Of a stretch of 64,000 bases of DNA, positions 13,695 to 25,806 are shown piece by piece; positions within the stretch are counted from its first letter, which is position 1, and each line of letters starts with the position of its first letter. The DNA is from Mytilus edulis (taxonomy: Eukaryota > Mollusca > Bivalvia > Mytilida > Mytilidae). Under the pieces are notes generated by a model. The model ran no database searches, was not told where the DNA came from, and saw only the letters and a list, made by a program, of their open reading frames with translations. The position numbers and the translations under genes were made by a program. The stretch is from contig NC_092351.1 in NCBI RefSeq assembly GCF_963676685.1, forward strand, positions 39,174,733-39,238,732, written 5' to 3'.

Positions 13695-13993
13695 TGTTTA
13701 CCTGAAAAACACAGGTAAAACAGTGATATTGTTTGCCTTAAATTAGTGGAGAATAAAGGCTTTTTCCCCTGGAGAAGAATCCCAATTTGAAAAAAAAACA
13801 GCTTAAAATTATTCCCCAGCGGCTGTCCTCTTCTTCCTCTCCAGAGGGATCCCACATACCCTCATCTGAAGACATTGTTTACCTGAAAAACACAGGTAAA
13901 ACAGTGATATTGTTTGCCTTAAATTAGTGGAGAATAAAGGCTTTTTCCCCTGGAGAAGAATCCCAATTTGAAAAAAAAACAGCTTAAAATTAT
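13631..13993. repeat. 181-bp tandem duplication over the first NFRKB coding exon
   Basis: Two head-to-tail copies with a period of 181 bp (about 13633-13813 and 13814-13994) look identical by eye. Each contains the first 20 or so NFRKB codons, the ATG, the upstream AACA context and about 120 bp of non-coding flank. The copy nearer the exon body (lower coordinates) is joined to the rest of exon 1 and is taken as functional. The outer copy has a second start ATG at 13873-13875, but after about 20 codons it leaves the frame into duplicated flank. Confidence 0.9.
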
Positions 13994-14344
13994 TCCCAAA
14001 AAGACAATTTTTTTCCCAAACAGTGCTGTCTCAGTAGAAATTGTGCATGAATACAAACTGAAAAACACTCATTTGAACATTTTTCATGGCTAAGATGACT
14101 ATATTTTCAGATTTTAGGGTCTATTTATGTATCATCACTGACAAAATGAAGTCTTATTTTAAAGCAGGGTTTGACTCTTGACAATGGCTCTGTAAATTGA
14201 AGTTTCAGTCAAGTTCATGGTTGATTTTAATTTTCCCAATTTGATGAAAATGACGCATATTTTCCCAATAAAAAAGGGTAGAGGTAGTTTTGAAAAAAGC
14301 CAACAATATCACTGTAAAATATAACAATGTATACTACTTTGATA

Positions 14345-15380
14345 AATAAGAAAAATAAATCGGGAATGTGCCCATTTGGCAGAGATGTTGCTCCAGCTTA
14401 CAAATCATAAATCTAGATAATTCTACAACAGTAAAAGTGACACCACCAAAATTCAAAATTTATCTGTCTTTTGACAGTTATGTTGTAATACACTAATATG
14501 CATTGTGCATAAGTTTCAAAACATTTGGTTGAAGCACAATAAAGTTAGAGAATGGAAACAAACAATTCATCAATGTTTCCATTCATAAAGGGACATAACT
14601 CTGGAACAGTAAAAGTATCACCACCAAAATTCAGACCTAATCTGTTTGTGTTGTAATAAGCATTGTGTAAAAGTTTCATCTCATTTGGTAATTTTGGTTA
14701 GGGCAAACTAAAGTAAGAGAATGGAAACAAACAACTCATCAATGTTTCCATTTATAAAGGGGCATAACTCTGGAACAGTAAAAGTATCACCACCAAAATT
14801 CAGACCTAATCTGTTTGTGTTGTAATAAGTATTGTGTAAAAGTTTCATCTCATTTGGTAATTTTGGTTGGGGCAAACTAAAGTAAGAGAATGGAAACAAA
14901 CAACTCATCAATGTTTCCATTTATAAAGGGGCATAACTCTGGAACAGTAAAAGTATCACCACCAAAATTCAGACCTAATCTGTTTGTGTTGTAATAAGTT
15001 TTGTGTATAAGTTTCATATCATTTGGTTGAGGCAAACTAAAAGTAAGAGAATGGAAACAAAAAATTCAGCAAATTTTTCCATTTGTAAAGGGGTATAACT
15101 CTAGAACGGTAAAAGTGACACAACCAAAATTCATACTTGATCTGTATTTTGCAGTAATAAGAATTGTGTACAAGTTTCATATCATTTGGTTGAGGCAAAC
15201 TAAAAGTAAGAGAATGGAAACAAAAAATTCAGCAATTTTTCCATTTTAAAAGGGGCATAACTCTAGAACAGTTAAAGTGATGCCACCAAAAATGTAAAAT
15301 TGATCTGTGTTTAGTGGCAATAAGAATTTTGCATAAGTTTCATAACATTTAGTTGAGGCAAACTAAAGTAAGGGATCATA
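14345..15380 (+). repeat. Tandem-monomer element, about six units of roughly 170 bp
   Basis: Head-to-tail monomers carry AAAGGGGCATAACTCTGGAA, CACCACCAAAATTCAGACC and GTTTCATCTCATTTGG in order. The middle three units are most alike; the outer ones are diverged, as expected from recent central expansion. It lies between NFRKB and EIF3F, leads into a family C fragment at 15398, and has no coding content. Confidence 0.88.
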
Positions 15381-15397
15381 ATACATCCCATAAACGA

Positions 15398-15860
15398 TGT
15401 TTAACCAGATGCTCCCCAGGGTGCAGCTTTATACAACCGCAGAGGTGGAACCCTGAATGGTTGGGGCAAGTATGGACACAACATTCAAGCTGGATACAGC
15501 TCTGAATTTGGATTGTGATTAAAGGGACATAACTCAGAAACTGTAAAAGTGAAGCTGCCAAAAATTGAACTTAAACTGAGTTAAGAGGTTATAAGCATTA
15601 TATACACATTTCATTAAATTTAGTTGAGACAAACTTAAGTTAAGAGACCAGAAACTTGAAAAATCTTCAATTTTTCCACTTGTAAAGGGGCATAACCCTA
15701 GAATGGTAATCAAAGTGCTTGTAATCACTGAATGGTAAAGATTGCTTTAATTTATCAGTTGGTAGTAAAGTGAATATTGCATTGTATATTGTATATAGCA
15801 TTGATTTAAGTTGATTCAACTTCTATTCTGGACAAAGAAAGATAACTCCAATTTTCAAAG
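15398..15860 (+). repeat. Family C fragment followed by the 9.47-kb dispersed repeat
   Basis: 15398-15520 matches family C (CCAGATGCTCCCCAGGGTGC landmark). 15525-15860 matches 9470-9850, and its final GACAAAGAAAGATAACTCCA is duplicated at about 15908-15927. Confidence 0.8.
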
Positions 15861-15889
15861 AAGATTATATAAAGCATTGGTTTTAGTTG

Positions 15890-16290
15890 ATTCAACAACC
15901 ATTCTGGACAAAGAAAGATAACTCCAATTTATTGTCTTGAAACTACACAAATGCTTGTTTTTGACCCCTTTTTGGCCCCTTTTTGGCCTCTTTTTGGCCC
16001 TTTTTTCCCAGACTGTTTGCCCCATAACCCTTAAAATATATCTCAATCTTCTACTTATGGTATTAAACATTGTGGTACAATTTCAGAACAATTGAAATAC
16101 TTAGACACTAGATAAATGCTATTGTTGGGCCCTTTGGGTCCCTAATTCTTAAACCTTAGGGACCATAACCCCCAAAATCAATCCCAATCGTCCTTTTTTT
16201 GTTATAAACATTGTGTTAAAATTTTATTGATTTCTATTTACTTATACTAAAGTTATTATCCGGAAACCATCTGTAGATGTGATACCAATT
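15890..16290 (-). repeat. Dispersed repeat related to the tandem repeat at 55.15 and 61.93 kb
   Basis: Read in reverse, it holds the AACTTTAGTATAAGTAAATA-type landmark and a run of GGGGCCAAAAAGGGG-type units. These correspond to the tandem element in the HMGB duplication units. The interval 16290-17140 holds no gene or recognised element; it is AT-rich intergenic sequence. Confidence 0.55.
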
Positions 16291-17149
16291 TATGACTGCA
16301 AAATTTTAATTCAAGTTCTTGTTTCTTAATGAGTTACACAGATTGACTAATGAAAGGTTAATCCTTGTTAATGACATGTATAAACAATTAGTCCTTACTG
16401 TGACAATATTACATTTAAGCATTGTGAATATGTACGGAAAATCCAAACAAACATGAAACAAGGTACAAAATAAGGATAATTTTTGTTTTCAATTAAATGG
16501 CCCTATAAACAGCTTAAATCTAATGATTAAACATAAATAGAGATGATGAAAAAAAACAGAGTTTTACAATAACTGTCTATACATAAGTATGATATATAAA
16601 GGTACATGCATGGATACTGATGTAGGCAGCTCTTTATAGGGGGAAATTTTTAAAAGGAAATCTTATTCTTAACAATATTTGAATTAACTTTTTATTACAG
16701 TGCGCATTAAGCTAATACAAAGTTGTGTATTAACTTGTCTGTTTAATGTATAAAATAACTGCTCCATAAATATCCTGATCCAAATACCACTTAGAGGCTT
16801 CCAGTGGGGATTCCAATGTATATCATGCCGGTTCGACGCTTTTAATTTTCATTCAACAGTTATGACATTGGCGTAACGTGTACGAAAATTTTAAAACTAA
16901 GTTAAAGTTTTATGTTAGTTCTTTTAGAGGTGATGTCAAGGACCATGCATGCTTCCAAGAAGGAAATAAAATGATTGAAACTTGAGTTTTAGACAAGCCT
17001 TCACTCGGTAGGAATATGACAAAAATACTCATTATGCCATTGTTATAATTAAAAATTAACCTTTTTGTCGTTTTACCTACAATATTTTCAGTATGTAACC
17101 GGTATGCACATGGAATTCTTCAAAAAATGTCAGGTGTTTCTTCATACAA

Positions 17150-17382
17150 AATTTAAACCGGAAGTTATCATTGGCCATCATGGTTTCTTGTTGGGTGCAA
17201 ATTCTTTTATCCCATTGGCTGACGAATGATAATTTAAAATATTTATTGTCAGATTAGTTCAGATTACTAATTTCGTAATCATATTCTCAATTGTTTAAGT
17301 TTGTTTTGAATTAATATGTAAACCATTGCATAATTTTTTTTATTTTATCAAACGATTGATTAAGTTTGCATTCTCTTCAAAT
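17150..17382 (+). promoter_or_regulatory. Candidate EIF3F promoter (ETS and CCAAT boxes, possible 5' TOP)
   Basis: Upstream of the EIF3F ATG are a consensus ETS/GABP site CCGGAAGT (17158-17165), two inverted CCAAT boxes ATTGG (17170-17174 and 17214-17218), and no clear TATA box at the expected place. A pyrimidine run TTCTCTTC (about 17370-17377) just before the ATG could be a 5' TOP element, as is known for many translation-factor mRNAs. The start site is inferred, not seen. Confidence 0.5.
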
Positions 17383-20300
17383 ATGGCAGCCAGCCTCGTG
17401 TGCCGGGTTCACCCGGTTGTTTTATTTAGTATAATCGATTCATATGAAAGGCGAAACGAGGACGCAAAAAGAGTGATTGGAACATTATTGGGTACTTGTT
17501 TGATGAATTACAAAGTCACTATTTAAAATAATTAGGAATAAGAAATGCTTTTAAACTTCATTGTTTACAAATTACATCTGTCATTTTATACGTTTATAAA
17601 GCATATGCCAAGTTCTGTATGCGTTCCAACTTTCCTAAACAACGGTAATTTGATGTTCAATATGATACCAAGTAATAAATCACCCGATTTTAAGAATATT
17701 GGCGGCTTCACTTTTACTGTTGTACCCCTTTCCTGAAGGAAAAATTGCTGAAATTTTGGGTTTTCATACACCTTATCGCTATTCCCGGCTGACCCGTCCG
17801 CTTGAACTTTTGACGTCAACAACAATCACTTTTCCATTGTGGCGTCAGACATTTTGCTTTATGACGTCAAAATTTTACGGGAACCTGTGTGATTTCCAGC
17901 AATGGCGGACAAATAGCGATAAGGTGTATTGTCTAACTTTAGTTTGCTTCAACCAAATGTTTTGAAACTTGTGCACAATGCATATTCAGGAGGGTCAAAC
18001 AGTTATTTTTGGCTACCGTTAGCGTCAAACTGGTTAAAAGTTTACTGTGACTCGTCAAAATATCCTTATCATGATTAGTCAGAGGTCCCAGATCCGGGTA
18101 CAAGTCAAATCGGCATCTAGTCAAATCGGCACCTATTTAAAGTCAATTCGGCATCCAATAATATTTGATATAATATATGGGACTGGGACTATTATGCTAA
18201 GTTGGTAAGTTAAGTATACTAGCATAATAGTTCCAGATATATATAAATAATTCTAAAAATGTATAAATTCGATCATGATCTATTTTGGGGGTTGGATTAT
18301 GTGACTGATGTTTTGATAAATTTTCTTTTCAATTAATTAATAACTTTAATCAAGTACATAGTTAATATTTTTTTTAACTCAACAGTAAACAGGTAGAGTT
18401 ATTGATGTTTTATTCTTCAGGGATTCTATCGAAATTATTCACACAGGCGTTGGTTCACCATACAGAGATTAAGTTGTAATGTTGTACAAATTATAAATTG
18501 TACAGAGTTTTTGTGCATGTTATCAGTGTTTTATGAACTGCTGAACACAATGTAACACCGGCTTTTGTTTCGCATATTTCTGTCATATTTTCACAACTAT
18601 ATGATACAATCTAATAGTGAGAATTAATACAAAAACATTATTAGACCACAAAAAGACTTTTTATGGATATACATATGGTATCAGGAGAAAATTAAAATTA
18701 GAATTTAAACTATTCAGGTATCCTCATTTCCATTGTGAGGACAAGGAGAATAGCACGAAATTTTAGGTTGAAGCATATAAATTTGAATTTAAAACATTGA
18801 ACTAGAACATTTTTAAAGATAAACTTGTATCACCTGGTGTAAGAAAATGTGTGTCAAAAAACTTATAACTGGTACAGAAACCCTGTACAAATTATAATTT
18901 GTACAAACTTACATCTTGTACACAACATATATATAAACAAATTTTACATGGGTGCCGAATTGACTACATCAAGTGCCGATTTAACCAGGTGCCAATTTGA
19001 CTAGGTGCCGATTTGACCAGGTACCGATTTAACCAGGTGCCGATTTGACTAGAATTCAAATAATTATCGTTAGTGTCATAATTTTTTGGTGATTTAGGTG
19101 ATGCGTCAAAATGAGTTGATTTTTTATGGTCTACAAGAAAGTACATTTTATCGTCATGCATCAAAAATTACCGTAAACGTTATTTGGCAAGAATATTTAC
19201 CATTATTTTTCATGAAGGTACCCCCATTACTTGCCTCATTTTTAAAGCTCTAAAATAGCGTACCTTTAAAGTTTTTTATGTCATTTTCTATAAGCACGGT
19301 TAAAGTCAGAATGTCCCTCTCAGTCTCATGCACTCAATGTAAAAATATTGTAAAATAAAAAATAATCCCTACCTACAAATGTACCTACATTTGTGTACCC
19401 CTTCTTTTTTTAAAGATGCATTAGGAAACACACATTTTTTTTTATTAGCCTCAAACGAATGTTATGAATCTTATACACAGTGCTAATTAATTACGATGAA
19501 TATGCATTAAGGCTACCAATGATAACCTATCTTTTTTTAGGGTTCATAGACATGATTTCAACTGACGTAATACAGCAAATTTTTTTTTTTGCTCAGCATG
19601 CAGATGTGCACGCACATGTATGTTTGCGAAAAGGGAGCTACGCGCCTGGCCTAAATCAAATGTTATTACTCAATGTTTGTAACCTCAAAACACAAATAAA
19701 GTACAAAACTCAGTGTTTGATTCTCTTCTATTTCAGGAATATATGACAAAGGATCATTAGAAGTAACAAACTGTTTTGCAGTTCCACATAATGAATCTGA
19801 GGATGAGGTAAGTTGGTAAAATAATTAACACTAAGGTCAATTTTTCTCATTTTAGATTTCAGATAAAAAAAAACATTCTTTTTCTTTATGAGAGGATTAA
19901 TATTCAACAGCATAGTGAATTGCTCAAAAGCAAAAAAAAAATTTTAAGTTCATTAGACCACATTCATTCTGTGTCGGAAACCTATGCTGTGTCAACTATT
20001 TAATCACAATCCAAATTCAGAGCTGAATCCAGCTTGAATGTTGTGTCCATACTTGCCCCAACCGTTCAGGGTTTGACCTCTGCGGTCATATAAAGCTGCG
20101 CCCTGCAGAGCATCAAGTTTTATGTTGCAATATTAAAATTTTAATTTAGAACATAGACACTTTAGTTTTTATCATGAGATTAAGGTTGTTTTCTTGTTGT
20201 AGGTTGCAGCTGATCTGGAATATGCTAGAAACATGTATGAACTTCACAGAAAAGTCAATGCTTCAGAAGTCATAGTTGGATGGTAAGTTTAGTTGTGCAT

Positions 20301-23300
20301 GTTTATTTGTCCCCTACTGATGAAGTAGTATGTGTGTCTGTTTATCCATTGTAAGACCAGCAAATCAGTTTTCCACACTTTTTTTATGCTTCATAATCAG
20401 TTTTCCAATCTTTTTTTATGCTTCTTAATCAGTGATCTGGAAGGTTTTTTTTCACTATTGGCCCAGGGCCCCTCAAAAATAAATTCAATGGGCCATGTTG
20501 TCAAATGAGTGGGCCATTTGAATTGACTTCTGTAAACAAAAAAGTATCAGTATATTTGGCAAAGAGGTGTTGGTACTTACCTTTATGATTTTAAATAAAA
20601 TCATGGATATTGTTCCTGTGATTTTGTAATTTCAATTTCAATCTATATACAATAACTTCTTCCAACCTGAACAATATTTAAGTTAACCTTTATTTACAAT
20701 GTTTAAACTTCTACTGTTGCCTTGTTCATGTTCATGGTTTTTTTTGTACATTAAATTTGGGTCTTCGTCGATACCATACTTATTCCAGACGTTCCGTATC
20801 AGAGGACATTTCAGGCATTTCCTCTGTACTTCTTGTATTATTATAACTTCATCACAGTGACAAGAATAACAGTATAGAGTACCATTAATTCATAGAACAA
20901 TACAACAAATAAGTCATGTTTACAAAATGTCAAAACGAGCCAAAGGCCAAAACATGACAGTTAAGGGTCTTTTATGGAGACAAAAACTATATTCCTAAAA
21001 AGTCTTTTGGGTTTTTTTCAATCGAAATAATAGCAAGCTAAACTAAATGAGATTATTATTAGAGTTAAATCTTGTCTGTACTAGCCAAAGTTTACAAATT
21101 TAAAGTTGTTAACAAAAAAAATATATCATGAATGATGGTTAATTACGTTTTTTGGGTTATCAGTTAGACCGCATGGTTCTATTATTACAATAGGAAAACA
21201 CCCGAGACGTTAAACCGCATGGTTCTATTATCATAGGGAAACACCTGAGACGTTCCAAAAATATATAAGTACTCCTATCATTGGAGGAACATTACACAGT
21301 TGTGTACACACACATGGCGGCACGGAACATGATCGGAAATCCATTTGACGATATCTAAACGAAGTGAAAAATATCGTGCACCACGTGGGCGCTTACATTT
21401 GTCACTGTATGCGCCATTTCTTGTCAATATGCGCTATAGGCGCAGGGCGCACATTCTTCCCAATCACTGCTTAATCAGTTTTCCACTCTTCTTTTTATGC
21501 TTCAAAATATTGATTTGATATTTGTTATGTAGTTTGATCATGACACTTTAAAGATCACATTTGTAGTTTGTTCCAGTCTGATGGTTTTGTGCAGAGTTAT
21601 GGTCCTTGGACTTCTATCATGTCTATGTATCTTGAAATATTATATTGTCTGTGTTTTCTTTTATCTTCATGATATTGAATTCTCTAGAGTGAAATTAATG
21701 AGGTTTATATACCTAAGATGAAATAAATATTTTATAGGTATTCTACAGGGAATGAAGTGTCTGAGCACTCTGTACTTATCCATGAATATTATACAAGAGA
21801 ATCTAAAAATCCAGTACATTTAACTGTTGATACCAGTCTAAAAAGTTCTAAAATGGATATCAAAGCTTATGTAAGGTAGGTACCAGTCAATTTAGTCTAC
21901 AATTATTGTTTTGCTTTGTAACAGAAGACATTTTGTTCTGAGAGCATTTAGAGCGGATACAATTCATATATTTAATGTTCATATTAACTCATCATACAAT
22001 GTCATAGAAACTCAAATTTTCACACTGATCTCAGAGACCCAAATACATTAATCCTTACAGCCACATGATTATCATACTCAGTGCCAAAATTCAACCAATA
22101 AAAAAACTGGACTTGTTTCTTATTAGTTTCAATTATTCCAGAACAATGACATTTGCTTTGCAAAGCACATGGCTAATTAAGGTTCAGATCCTTAATGTTG
22201 TCTTATTTCACTTGTTATATTCTTAAAAACATTGTACTGTTGATCATTTATTATTAGTTCAACAATTGGAGTTCCAGGAAAAACCATGGGAACTATGTTT
22301 ACACCAGTTCAAGTAGAAATGATAGCTTATGAACCTGAACGAGTTGGTGGTAAGTTAAATATTGTCCTTACTCTTTACAAAATTAATCCATATTTATCCT
22401 TTGCTTTCATTGAAGTCAACACATACAATTAATTGCTATGGTTCTCTTTGTCTTATTTTTTGAATTTTTATTTTAATATGTATTATGACTCTTGTTTCAT
22501 TAAAAAAAGGAGATAATTTACTACTTATTAAGATCAACATTGATGCTTTACAAATATTTAACCATATACAAGAACTCAACTTAAACTTAAAGAAAGTTGT
22601 TGATTTTTGTATCCTGACTCAATACAGGTACCTAAACTAACAAGTTGTATTTATGAGAAAGTTTCAAGAAAAAATATTGGAGGATTGACCACCCTATACC
22701 ACTTTTTCCCGTCTGGAACAGGGGTGGAAGCAAATACATTTCTGTTACACATGGAAATAAAACATCACAGTTGTTAGTGTATAAAATAAAGTGTTGTGAA
22801 ACATGCTACCTGCTATTTTTCTCTGAAAAGCCTCAAGCATATTCTTGCATGTCTAATTTCTTAATAAATGCTAATTTGTATTTTACAGTTGACCTCATAC
22901 AAAAGGGAAAACATAATCCTAAGAGAACTGTTCAGATGGTATCTGACTTGACACAAGTATCCAGAGCTTGCAGTTCATTAAAAGATAAATTAGCTGTAAC
23001 ACAGGAATATATAGAGGATATTTTAGTAAGTATGGGGTTTATGAAATGATAGATTAGCTATAACACAGGAATGTATAGAGGATAATTTAGTGAGTATGGG
23101 GTTTATAGAAAGATAAATTTGCTACAATGTAGAAATATTTAGACAGTGTTGTGAAGAATTGATGGTTCATGGTTATATTATGTATAATGCAGGGATATCT
23201 AGATGATGTAGAGGGAAGGAGGTTCAAGGAAAAAAGAATAAAGTGTGAGATATTTATATAAAGACTATCCATCCATTATTTTGCACTTTTCCGTATGTAG

Positions 23301-25724
23301 TACATTTGATTTTTTATTAACCGGATTTTTGTGACAAAAATGTCGGTTATTGATTTGGGGATGTACGGCGGGCGGGCGGGAATCAAATGTTGTCCGTGCA
23401 TTAACTCATGAATCGTTCAACCAAAGCTTTTAAAATTTTAATATGTTGTTATTGACAACTAAATGAAGGTCAAGTTCAATAATGGCGATTTTGACTTTTA
23501 CCGTTTAGGAGTTATGGTTCTTGAAAGATTGAAAAATGGAGTTTCCAGTCGTGTCCCTGCATTTACGCATGAACTGTTCTAACTAAGCTTTCCAAATTTT
23601 AATATGTTGTTACTGATGACAAAATGGAGATCAAGTCCAATAATGGCGATTTTGACTTTTACCGTTCAGGAGTTATGGTTCTTGAAAGATTGAAAAATGG
23701 AGTTTCCAGTCGTGTCCGTGCATTTACGCATGAACTGTTCTACCTAAGCTTCCCAAATTTTAATATGTTGTTACTGATGACAAAATGGAGGTCAAGTTTA
23801 ATAATGACGATTTTGACTTTTACCGTTCAGGAGTTATGGTTCTTGAAAGATTGAAAAATGGTGTTTCCAGTCGTGTTCGTGCATTTACGCATGAACTGTT
23901 TTACCAAAGCTTCCCAAATTTTAATATGTTGTTACTGATGACAAAATAGAGGTCAAGTTCAATAATGACGATTTTGACTTTTACCGTTCAGGAGTTATGG
24001 TTCTTGAAAGATTGAAAAATGGTGTTTCCAGTCGTGTCCGTGCATTTTCTCATGAACCATTCAACCAAAGCTTTTGAAATTTTTATATGTTGTTACTGAT
24101 GGCAAATTAGAGGTCAAGTTCAATAATGACGATTTTGACTTTTACCGTTCAGGAGTTATGGTTCTTGAAAGATTGTGAAATGGCGTTTCCATTCACGTTA
24201 ATGCATTTACTCATGAACCATTCAATCTAAGCTTTTCAAATTTTAAGATGTTGATACTGATGACAAAATGGAGGTCAAATTTGATATTGACGATTTTCAC
24301 TTTCACCATTCATCAGTAATGGTTCTTGTGATATTGCCAGGACACAAATAAATATTAATAAATCCGGTTTGCTGTCGTTGTGACAGCCTCTTGTTAAACA
24401 TTCAGCCATTGTGGATACATTATTATTCGTTGGATATCAATTTTTATGGGTTTCATGGCTACCAGTGAACCATGAATTCAAATGTTCCAAGGAATTACAC
24501 ATTTTCTACAGGCTTTGTACACAGAAAACGACAAAACCATCAAATAAAATATCCACAAAAATGCAAGTTTCCCTTAATCCATGGAAATTGATAACCACGA
24601 TAATAATAAACTCATCATAGATACAAGGACTAAATTTAATATATACGCCAGACGCGCGTTTCATATACAAAAGACTCATCAGTATCCACACCCGTGACAG
24701 TATTTTATGGCTCAAGATGTAAAGTGAAAAAAATTGTGATGGAAGAAAGACAGTATATTCTGAAAAATATATTTTACACCAAATCATTTAACAACTGTTT
24801 TGACAAACTTTAATAAACATCTTTATTGGTAATAACTGACAAGAAAATACTTTTTGATTCTAGGCTAACAAGATTCCTGCTGACAGTAATGTAGGAAGAT
24901 TTCTCATGGATTTAATGGACAGTGTACCACAGATAGACAAAGATGAATTTGATACAATGTTAAATGCTAGCATGAAGGTAAATACACATTTGGTATCAAA
25001 AAGTGCTGCTTGTTAGGATTTTCAAAAATGCAACAGACAGTGTCTAAATATGATATGCTTTTCAATAGATATATGTAAAATACATAATTATTAGAAGGGG
25101 GGATAATTATACTGGCATGATTAGATTAAAAAAAGTAAATTTTTTGGTAGACTAAGAATTTTCTTGATTTATCATGGTAAAGGGTGGAACTACTCTATGG
25201 AATATGTAACAGTTTGGTAGAATTAACAAGAATCTGAACTTGCATTGCTATGAGTGTATTTGAGTTATACTTAATTAAAAATAGGGTACACTTTTAATTA
25301 TGATTATTCAGGCTTTCTTTCTTATTGATAGCAACAACCCATCAGATTAAAAAAGAGGTGACTGCTGATCTTTGTTCAATTCTGGAATAACTCTTATATT
25401 ATTTCAGAATCAATTCTTTGCAGGGTTTGAATTTAACAGGGGCCCACTCGCCAATGGCCCCTAAAAAACTATATTTATTGGGTACAAAATATAAGATGTG
25501 AGCTACAATGCCAACTTCAATCCCTGCTTTGTTATTTGTTTGTTTTCTTTTATGTATGGCAATTTGTTTCGAAGTACAGAATAGAATAGTAATGACAATA
25601 ATGACTGAATTTCTGTGACAATAAAAATTTGCCTTTATTTTTGTAGGATTTATTGATGGTAGTTTATCTAGCTAACCTGACCAAGGCACAATTAGCACTG
25701 AACGAGAAACTGCACAAACTGTAG
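17383..25724 (+). CDS. EIF3F: Eukaryotic translation initiation factor 3 subunit F (eIF3f)
   Basis: MPN-domain subunit of the eIF3 complex, acting in cytoplasmic translation initiation. Eight coding exons join in one frame: 17383-17491, 19737-19807, 20203-20282, 21738-21875, 22258-22349, 22889-23025, 24864-24977, 25647-25724, giving 272 aa and a TAG stop. The MPN domain covers about residues 5-140 ([39 protein letters not shown]). The second half (about 165-272) holds the eIF3f C-terminal region, ending [16 protein letters not shown]. The His-x-His plus Asp set of active JAMM proteases is not apparent, as is usual for eIF3f. The long Pro/Ala-rich N-terminus of the vertebrate protein is absent, which explains the shorter length. 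I chose the ATG at 17383 (context AATATGGC) because it starts directly before the conserved block; an in-frame upstream ATG at 17326 sits in AT-rich sequence. Intron 1 is 2.2 kb and repeat-filled. Confidence 0.96.
17767..17928 (+). mobile_element. MITE-like element with three CRE-like sites
   Basis: Terminal inverted repeats TACACCTTATCGCTATT (17767) and AATAGCGATAAGGTGTA (to 17928) flank an interior with TTGACGTCAA, GGCGTCAGA and ATGACGTCAA. A related interior without the same ends lies at 41070-41180. It is in EIF3F intron 1. Confidence 0.75.
18097..19052. mobile_element. Transposon-like element with compound inverted ends
   Basis: The left end carries about three short units of the type GTCAAATCGGCACC (18097-18158). 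The right end carries about six inverted units GGTGCCGATTTGAC (18950-19052) at about 17-18 bp spacing. The ends face each other, so the whole would fold into one stem. An inner hairpin ACTATTATGCT/AGCATAATAGT lies at about 18187-18231. No transposase frame lies between, so it is non-autonomous if it is a transposon. It is in EIF3F intron 1. Confidence 0.6.
19896..20115 (-). repeat. Interspersed repeat family C, reverse copy
   Basis: Reverse complement of 8985-9215 along nearly its whole length, including the GTCCATACTTGCCCCAACC and CTGCGCCCTGCAGAGCAT landmarks. It lies in EIF3F intron 2, about 90 bp after exon 2. Confidence 0.85.
20430..21469. mobile_element. 1.04-kb non-autonomous DNA transposon in EIF3F intron 3
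   Basis: Short imperfect inverted ends CAGTGATCTGGAAG (20430) and CTTCCCAATCACTG (to 21469) are flanked by the direct repeat CTTAAT (20424-20429 and 21470-21475). The host sequence (TTTTTATGCTTC, CAGTTTTCCA) resumes on either side. Inside is a tandem pair of about 50 bp (21176-21260) with GCATGGTTCTATTAT. No transposase frame. The 6-bp target duplication contains TTAA, so the superfamily is uncertain. Confidence 0.7.
22983..23145 (+). pseudogene. Tandem duplicates of the EIF3F exon 6 end plus splice donor
   Basis: The last 43 nt of exon 6 plus its donor and about 24 nt of intron (22983-23049) are repeated next door at about 23050-23116. The copy keeps GAGGATAATTTAGTGAGTA, equivalent to the real end and donor. 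A third, more decayed copy follows (about 23107-23145, AGATAAATTTGCTACAATGT). None has its own acceptor, so they should be silent intron sequence. Confidence 0.85.
23317..24396 (+). mobile_element. Pearl/Helentron-like element with six monomers of about 161 bp
   Basis: The left end has a near-perfect palindrome (AACCGGATTTTTGTGACAAA reading into its complement). Six tandem monomers follow; TCCGTGCAT-type motifs sit at about 23392, 23555, 23716, 23877, 24038 and 24199. The right end has the hairpin GCTGTC-loop-GACAGC followed by CTCTTGTTAA. Tandem monomers of about 160 bp plus a terminal hairpin match what is known for bivalve pearl elements and Helentron-derived non-autonomous elements. The family also occurs at 55660, 62438 and, inverted, 40750. 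It is in EIF3F intron 6. Confidence 0.75.
24408..24705 (+). repeat. Diverged GTGGATTCATT-family MITE followed by a short dispersed repeat
   Basis: 24408-24620 resembles the palindromic MITE family (GTGGATACATTATTATTCG left end, AATATCCACAAAAATGCAAG internal). From 24615 the sequence AAACTCATCATAGATAC, ACGCCAGACGCGCGTTTC and AAAAGACTCATCAGTATCC is typical of an abundant bivalve short repeat. Both lie in EIF3F intron 6. Confidence 0.6.
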
Positions 25725-25806
25725 ACTTAAAAAAAACACTCCTGTGAATAGGCTGGCTGGCTATTTATTGTGACATTATGGAACACAAACCATTAGTCTG
25801 TACTAT

